Assembly (NCBI GenBank): GCA_014885115.2
Contig: WKLE02002997.1
Coordinates: 45,079-56,897 of the forward strand
Length of the DNA stretch: 11,819 nucleotides
Direction: 5' to 3'
Origin: Asterionellopsis glacialis
Lineage: Eukaryota > Bacillariophyta > Plagiogrammaphyceae > Rhaphoneidales > Asterionellopsidaceae
Shown: piece by piece, positions 7,080 through 11,819 of the stretch
Numbering within the stretch: position 1 is the first letter of the stretch
How the letters are laid out: each line of letters opens with the position of its first letter
Made by a program: the position numbers and the translations under genes
Notes under the pieces: model-generated
What the model was told of the DNA's origin: nothing
Databases searched by the model: none
Seen by the model: the letters and a program-made list of their open reading frames with translations, nothing else

Positions 7080-9230
7080 TCATGTGTGATGTGTGTGTGA
7101 TCGACTGCTTTCTTTATTAGGGTAAATTCCGTGCCTTGTCATGTAATCTACCACCTGGTTTGGAAAGTTTGCCAGGGCTGCTGCTGCTAGTAGACTCGGA
7201 TCATTCTGGTACTTTCGAAATTCCACGAAGGTTGTATTGTCCCGGGAAGCAGTAGCGCCAGAATTTTGACTGAGAATTTTCATGTCTTGGAAATCCTGTC
7301 TTCCGATTCCTACAATGATCACAGACAAGGGAACAGTACTGTATGTCTCCAGTTTTCGTTTTGTTTCTGCCAAGTCATTGACTACACCATCAGTTAGAAT
7401 GAGCAGTACACAATACCTTGGATTGGACTGACTTTCCTGTTTCTGTGTGTAGCAAACGATGGGGAAATTAAAAATAACATGGACCAGTGAATGTTACATA
7501 GCATGATTGATAAATTAGTATGTACTACAATGATCAAAACTTACCTGAAGGTTTCGAGCTCGAATAGCCGCAGCTTGAAGAACTTGAACAATGACTGTCG
7601 GTCCACTCATCATTAAATCACTACGAAACACACTGTGGTATGCATCAATGACACCATCAATGCCTCGCACTGTCTTCGATGTACCGCACTGAAAAATATG
7701 TTGAACAGCTCCTCCATACTTGGCTCCAAATCCCCAAACAGAAAATTCCCGGGAAGAACTGAATTTGGATATAGCATGCCCTATTGACACAATCGACTCT
7801 TCGTAATCATTCAAGTATGCATCATTTCTGTAGTGATTTGTTCCAGGAATACGTGGGTCTCCATTTGAGCTTGTAAAATCAATGGCGACGCAAAAATCTA
7901 CGTCACAAAACCCATCTTTGACATATTCTTGGAATGACGGCTTGGAAGGAACCACCGGAGGTTGGGGTTTTGATACAAATGAATGTGGCGATGCCGATGT
8001 CAATGAATGACTAGGACTACTACCAGGTGATGGAGGTGGAAGAACCTTAACGAAGGCATCAGATTCCGATGAAAAGGATGATGAATTTCGTTGGCATAGT
8101 TCAGCTATTTGACGAGTTGTTGTAAGTCTTTCCGAATTTATTTCATCGGCTGAAACAATTTGTGCAAGTTTTACTCCTATACGTCCAACTTCGAGTTCCT
8201 TTCTTCGATTCATTTTTTGTTGCTGTGGTCGTTGTATGACAAGATCTCTTGCATCTTCGCATTGCACTTGTCTGCCATAAACAAGAGAGTTGGCAGTAGG
8301 ATTCGTAGGTAAAGGTTTGGCAGCATCTACAAGATTTTGGGTGGTCGTTTCACAAGTTCCTAAAATAACATCATGAGTACCCTTCTTATAGATCCATATA
8401 GATATTCTTATTGGTAATTCTAGGTCACCATTACAGCAACATTCTAAATCAACTTCTGCTGTATCCCACGTTGGTTGCAAACTATTCAGGACAGGTCTTG
8501 ATCGATATACTGTTATCCAAGAGTGACCAGCGGCACTTGATGATGCCTTATGTTGTTTGGCTATTTCTAACAATGTGTCAGGACCATTATGAAAAAGAGT
8601 TTTTGAAAATCGTCTTTGCAAGTCAAATTTAGTCGTTGCTCCTAATTGGAATCGGAATAAATACTGTGGATCATTTTCATTTCGTGACTGGTTCGACAGA
8701 GGTCGCAACTGTGCAAATATTGCACCTCCTCTACGTAATCGCTTTGCTTTTGTATTTTCTTTTGAAGATAGTATTTCACTCACTTCAAACATAGCTGCAT
8801 CACAGTGTTTTTTGTCAAGTACTACAGGCCCTTCTCTTTTACCGTCTAACATTGCATCATTTTTATGAGGTTTGTTGCATTTTTCGTCTCCACGTTTGAT
8901 AATGACATAAAAGAATAATTCAGTGCCATATTCATATTCAAATTCAAAAACGCGTGTATAATGAGGGTGACATGATTTCTTGACAACTTCTGTTTGAAAT
9001 GATTCCATTTCCATGGTTGCTGCTTTGTTTCGTTCATTATTATCATCAACAGCATATTCGTGTGTATGGCCATGCCACTCTCCAGGCTCGTCCATTAGAG
9101 TCACTACTGCCGATGTGTCGGGAGGAGTTTTAACGAGACCTACACGTGGTAAATTAGAACATTGAAGATGCAATTGCAGCAGAACACAACGCATGCTGCG
9201 TTCGCAATCATTACAATTTGGTGCTTCCAT
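7080..9230 (-). CDS. Copine family protein (C2A-C2B-vWA), 2 exons, about 682 aa
   Basis: Copines are Ca2+-dependent phospholipid-binding proteins that link membrane signalling to protein partners through a C-terminal vWA-like domain. Exons are 9230-7545 and 7442-7080. The start is the first ATG; upstream in frame there is only TTG, then a stop. C2A spans about 14-178 and C2B about 190-325; the latter is recognisable from LQPTW (251-255), CNGD (266-269) and KKGTHD (282-287). A Pro/Ser linker (397-432) precedes the copine domain (about 446-670). That domain keeps the MIDAS metal site: D451-x-T453-x-S455 in AIDFTSSNGDP, T545 in SGPT and D580 in LTDG. The C2 Ca2+ loops look degenerate: C2A lacks the usual S-D-P Asp, and C2B has IYKKGTHD where copines usually have several Asp. 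Plain Ca2+-driven membrane docking may therefore be weakened. The C-terminus (PNQVVDYM) is complete. Confidence 0.93.
7443..7544 (-). other. Intron of copine gene (102 nt)
   Basis: On the minus strand the donor is CTTCAG|GTAAGT (exon ends at 7545). Two in-frame acceptors lie 6 nt apart: CACACAG|AAA (exon from 7442) and AAACAG|GAA (exon from 7436). They differ by two residues (KQ) just before the LTDG strand of the vWA domain. This NAGNNNNAG-like pair could allow alternative acceptor use. Confidence 0.85.
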
Positions 9231-10058
9231 GACGTTGATTTGCAATTTCTATATAATGGGGTGCTCTTTTTTAGTGTATAAAGTACGAACTACAGTAGGC
9301 AATCCCACTTGGTCCAAGACTGAAAGTTTTCTTAAAATTTGGTTTCGTCTTTTTTCCGACGTTTCTCTCCTCTCGTTAGCAGTATCATTCACCGATTCGC
9401 CCACTCAGTCTTGTTTATGATGGATCGTATCTTGAGTATCGAAGCGAGCGAGCAGTCGTCCTCTATCGTTCTCGACCAACAGAAGTGAAAACTCTAAACT
9501 GGATGAAGACGCACAGTTGTCGACCATGTACTGGCACTGGACATCCGACATGAGTGAGAGATGCCAAGAAACGTTGCAGTCATCAAAAATTGAAAATTTG
9601 TTGTTTTCGTTGTTGTTTTTTCTCTGAGATCTGAGATTGTATATTATGATGTATTTACAGTTACACACTTCTATTCTATAAATGCTAGGGAGTGTCCTGA
9701 TCACAGGAAATTCAAGCACTATCATAACTCATGATGTGTATCGATGGAATGATTGAGGGCAACATGCATGAACAACAGGCGGACTTGATTTGTTTTGATT
9801 ACAGAGCTATTCAAGCTATCATGACCATTGCCAAGAACTACAACACTCGCGAATGAATAATAATGAAAGGAAGTTAGGTCTTCAAGACTATGTAGTAAAT
9901 TATTTTATGAATCACTTTTTCTGTTAGAACAGAGAGACTTCCCCACAACTTTTGCTGTCTATACTTGAGACTTTTAAAATGCAACAGACACGTCTCAAAG
10001 TTTCACAATAATAAGGTGTGTTTTGATTTTCAAAAGGAGGGGTGTTATACTCTAGCTT
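9231..10058. other. Intergenic region between copine and GNAT-like gene
   Basis: It holds the copine promoter and 5' UTR (minus strand) and probably the 3' end region of the GNAT-like gene near 10058. The stretch 9417-9590 is visibly richer in G+C than its surroundings and may be coding on the + strand (see the candidate micro-gene). Nothing else could be assigned. Confidence 0.5.
9417..9856 (+). CDS. Possible very small spliced gene (about 39 aa), unconfirmed
   Basis: An ATG at 9417 opens a coding-looking frame (MMDRILSIEASEQSSSIVLD) that ends at TGA just past a possible donor AGAA|GTGAAA (9485). A good acceptor, TTTTGATTACAG|A (9803-9804), leads into a frame ending at TGA 9854-9856 that reads AIQAIMTIAKNYNTRE and has C-rich third codon positions. 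Joining the two gives 39 aa in frame. Alternatively, the downstream part is simply the end of a 41-aa ORF from ATG 9731, or a single-base indel near 9480 hides a longer frame that continues to about 9626 (SENSKLDEDAQLSTMYWHW). No family was recognised and the donor is weak. Confidence 0.2.
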
Positions 10059-10850
10059 TTAGCTTTTATGATTCTTTGCTCTAGATGTCTCTAAAGTTTT
10101 GGACCAGCTTTTTACCAAGACATCGATCTGCTGTCTCATGAGTGTGCCACAACCACCCCACACCAATCGATCTGGGATGTCACCAATATCATCTCCTACA
10201 TATTTGATTATCTCAAAGCCAGAACGTTTGTAATATTGAACAAGTTTCCGATGTTGTTCTGCTTCATCATCAATGGCTAAAAATTCGGCATTTTTGCAAT
10301 TATTTTCTTGTCCATGCAGGACACAGAACAGTCCCATTAACAAACCCATCCCAAAGGCTGAACCACACCGTACTTTGAAGTTCTCATTCTCAGCACTGGC
10401 CTTTCGAACCATCTTCTTGAATACCTCCATCTTGTCCAAATGCAAAATTTGACCTGCTGGACGCAAGAAACCTTCACAGTACCCAAGGACAAGTTCTGGA
10501 TCATGCTTCGCCCGTGCTACGACACGGTATCCAGGACCTAATGTTGAAAAACTCAGTTCAATACCCTGCTGCAAGGCAAAATCTTTTACATCCTGTTGTG
10601 TCCATATAATTGCTGAATCATTTACATCGCCCTGTGTTGAACACAGAGACGTCCATGAAGAAGGTCTACTACTGTATGTAACTTTTGTTGTTGGTTTTGC
10701 GATAATTGACCATTTTTTGTCATGATCCAACATGGTCGATATTGTCGTTGATATATGTGGATTTTGATGAAATGCACATGAAAGCAAAGGACAAGTCAAT
10801 AAATATAAAAACACATGAAAGGCCCGGACAGATAAAGCTTTGGTCGTCAT
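10059..10850 (-). CDS. Plastid-targeted GNAT-like acetyltransferase domain protein (263 aa)
   Basis: The GNAT fold usually transfers an acetyl group from acetyl-CoA to an amine; the substrate here is unknown. Residues 161-213 show the family's core layout: a G-rich turn before a helix (G163, G167, G169 in RCGSAFGMGLL), a beta strand (AEFLAIDD, 188-195), then the helix and turn YYKRSGFE (206-213). A conserved-looking VWGGCGT (230-236) follows. The N-terminus is a hydrophobic signal peptide (about 11-25) ending LLSCA|FHQ, with Phe at +1 (F27), then a Ser/Thr-rich, acid-poor stretch to about 75. This bipartite presequence is how diatoms route nuclear-encoded proteins to the complex plastid. I chose ATG 10850 because it begins the signal peptide directly; the frame stays open upstream to 11159, but the extension is polar and would bury the signal. 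No intron is needed. Confidence 0.8.
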   Translation of the reverse strand: MTTKALSVRAFHVFLYLLTCPLLSCAFHQNPHISTTISTMLDHDKKWSIIAKPTTKVTYSSRPSSWTSLCSTQGDVNDSAIIWTQQDVKDFALQQGIELSFSTLGPGYRVVARAKHDPELVLGYCEGFLRPAGQILHLDKMEVFKKMVRKASAENENFKVRCGSAFGMGLLMGLFCVLHGQENNCKNAEFLAIDDEAEQHRKLVQYYKRSGFEIIKYVGDDIGDIPDRLVWGGCGTLMRQQIDVLVKSWSKTLETSRAKNHKS

Positions 10851-11261
10851 TGTGTTGTACATATGCAATTGATTTTGACTACTGTGTGGAGCTTTTTCTA
10901 CGTTCGTGCCAACGTGTTCACGCTGAGCTTGGTACCATGCAAAAATGTCTTTCGTGAGAAAAAGGAGATAAAACTTGGATCTTGATATGCAACTACGTGT
11001 TGTTGTTGTTGTTCCAATCTTACTTTCTTCCGTGGTGATGATGTGTTGTTGTTTGATGTGCTGTGTTTGAAGCACTGACTGTCGAAGTCTCAAGCAAATC
11101 AATCTTATGTCAGGTTTCAGGTTGGAGCTTGTGTGTCTGTTCGAGCTGTCGTGCGTCATTTTGATTATTATTATTTGTGAAAAGGAGAGATTTTCTCTGG
11201 CAGGAGAGGTTCAGACAAACAGACAAGCATCGATGTGTGCGTACGTACAAACAGTAATCAA

Positions 11262-11280
11262 ACGTCAAAAACAGACGTCA
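11262..11280 (-). promoter_or_regulatory. Paired TGACGT (CRE/bZIP-type) elements
   Basis: Two ACGTCA hexamers at 11262-11267 and 11275-11280 are 13 nt apart, start to start, in the same orientation; read in the sense of the GNAT-like gene they are TGACGT. Two further TGACGT copies on the + strand lie at 11553-11558 and 11747-11752. TGACGT and its complement are cores of the CO2/cAMP-responsive elements described in Phaeodactylum and of bZIP sites generally. They are about 410-900 bp upstream of the start at 10850. Confidence 0.4.
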
Positions 11281-11425
11281 ACCTCACCAGGAGGGACTGC
11301 ATGTGTCCAAACGGCAGACATAGGTACGATCTGTCCGGACTTTTTTTTCTACAGAGCTTCTACGTATTTAGTATAGAACAATAAGTAGTGTTTTGCAGTA
11401 CATTAAAAAAAACGAATTCCTGGTA

Positions 11426-11476
11426 GTAGGGACGAACTAACTCCTCATTCAGATGGGACTGCAAGTAAGTCCCTAC
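11426..11476. repeat. Inverted repeat GTAGGGAC / GTCCCTAC
   Basis: GTAGGGAC (11426-11433) is the exact reverse complement of GTCCCTAC (11469-11476), with a 35-nt loop. An outer CCTG/CAGG match extends it with a bulge, and TAGGGACTCC recurs at about 11521. It could be a structured transcript or a relic of a small inverted-repeat element; there is no target-site duplication that I can see. Confidence 0.5.
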
Positions 11477-11819
11477 AGGTAGTCTTTTATAAAAATAATG
11501 GAAACAGCATGTTCCAATAATAGGGACTCCATAAAACAAAAAGGAAAGTTGATGACGTAAAGGTACAATTTTCTTATTTCACAATTATAGAAGATACAGG
11601 TTGGAGACATAAGTAAGGAAGCACTATACATTTTAAAGACTTTTGATCAAAAACAGACTTCTTTGGTGGGCTGGTACTTAGGCCAACTTTTTAATAAGTA
11701 ACCATAAATATAGAGCAGGAGACACAGAACAGTACATATTTTTGAATGACGTGTGCGGTTGTTTCTTCTTGTACTGCACCTGGTATTCCTCTATAGGAAA
11801 GAAAATAGTATAAAAATAA

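Larger units (their letters stand above)
10851..11819. promoter_or_regulatory. Upstream region of the GNAT-like gene
   Basis: No gene supported. The open frame at 10851-11159 (-) is probably 5' UTR; it includes a (GTT)5 microsatellite near 10998-11012. The region carries four TGACGT/ACGTCA cores (11262, 11275, 11553, 11747) and an inverted repeat at 11426-11476. Beyond about 11500 the DNA is AT-rich with nothing recognisable. Confidence 0.5.

Noticed and set aside
9231..9245. Upstream start for the copine at 9245
   Set aside because: The codon at 9243-9245 is TTG on the minus strand; the first ATG is at 9230 and already gives a complete C2A domain.
9405..9725. 106-codon minus-strand frame upstream of the copine
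   Set aside because: Its first half is Asn/Ile/Tyr-rich and AT-driven; no family recognised. It could at most be copine 5' UTR sequence.
10851..11159. 103-residue N-terminal extension of the GNAT-like protein
   Set aside because: It would place a polar, repeat-containing stretch ahead of a clear signal peptide and plastid cleavage motif; more likely 5' UTR.
11107..11376. 89-codon + strand frame
   Set aside because: It overlaps the upstream region of the GNAT-like gene; no domain, no conserved features, mixed composition.
1..11819. CRISPR array, rRNA or tRNA genes, prokaryotic operon signals
   Set aside because: No regularly spaced direct repeats, no tRNA T-loop or acceptor pairing, and no rRNA-like blocks were seen; introns and plastid targeting show a eukaryotic nuclear origin.

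Overview
This is eukaryotic nuclear DNA, most likely from a diatom or a closely related stramenopile alga. Genes sit on both strands, several are split by short GT-AG introns (102-231 nt), and intergenic DNA is AT-rich. One protein starts with a signal peptide whose predicted cleavage site is a C-A|F motif, the 'ASAF'-type plastid-targeting signature of diatoms and relatives. The species cannot be named from the sequence.

Layout. 1-1054: no gene seen, only the region downstream of the first gene. 1055-2125 (-): a four-exon cyclophilin of 186 aa. 2126-2835: a divergent promoter region holding a dense cluster of GTAC-centred palindromes (2381-2500). 2836-3867 (+): a two-exon mitochondrial carrier of 291 aa; its intron is a multiple of three and stop-free. 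3868-5820: about 2 kb with no convincing gene, but with a hairpin (4934-4967), a CTAG-rich patch, and a near-perfect palindrome (5633-5652) about 170 bp before the next start. 5821-6984 (+): an intronless, Ser-rich, mostly disordered protein of 387 aa that I do not recognise. It is convergent, with only 95 bp between stop codons, with 7080-9230 (-), a two-exon copine of about 682 aa (two C2 domains plus a vWA/copine domain). 9231-10058: intergenic, with weak evidence for a tiny spliced + strand gene (9417-9856). 10059-10850 (-): a plastid-targeted GNAT-like protein of 263 aa. 10851-11819: its upstream region, with four TGACGT cores and a long-loop inverted repeat.

The genes do not form an obvious pathway. 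They look like an ordinary chromosomal arrangement of a protein-folding enzyme, an organelle transporter, a Ca2+/membrane-associated copine and a plastid protein. No CRISPR array, rRNA, tRNA or complete mobile element was found. The points most worth following up are the GTAC palindrome cluster, the stop-free carrier intron and atypical second carrier motif, the loss of Ca2+ ligands in the copine C2 domains, the Cys/acidic island in the unknown protein, the possible micro-gene at 9417-9856, and the TGACGT elements upstream of the plastid protein.
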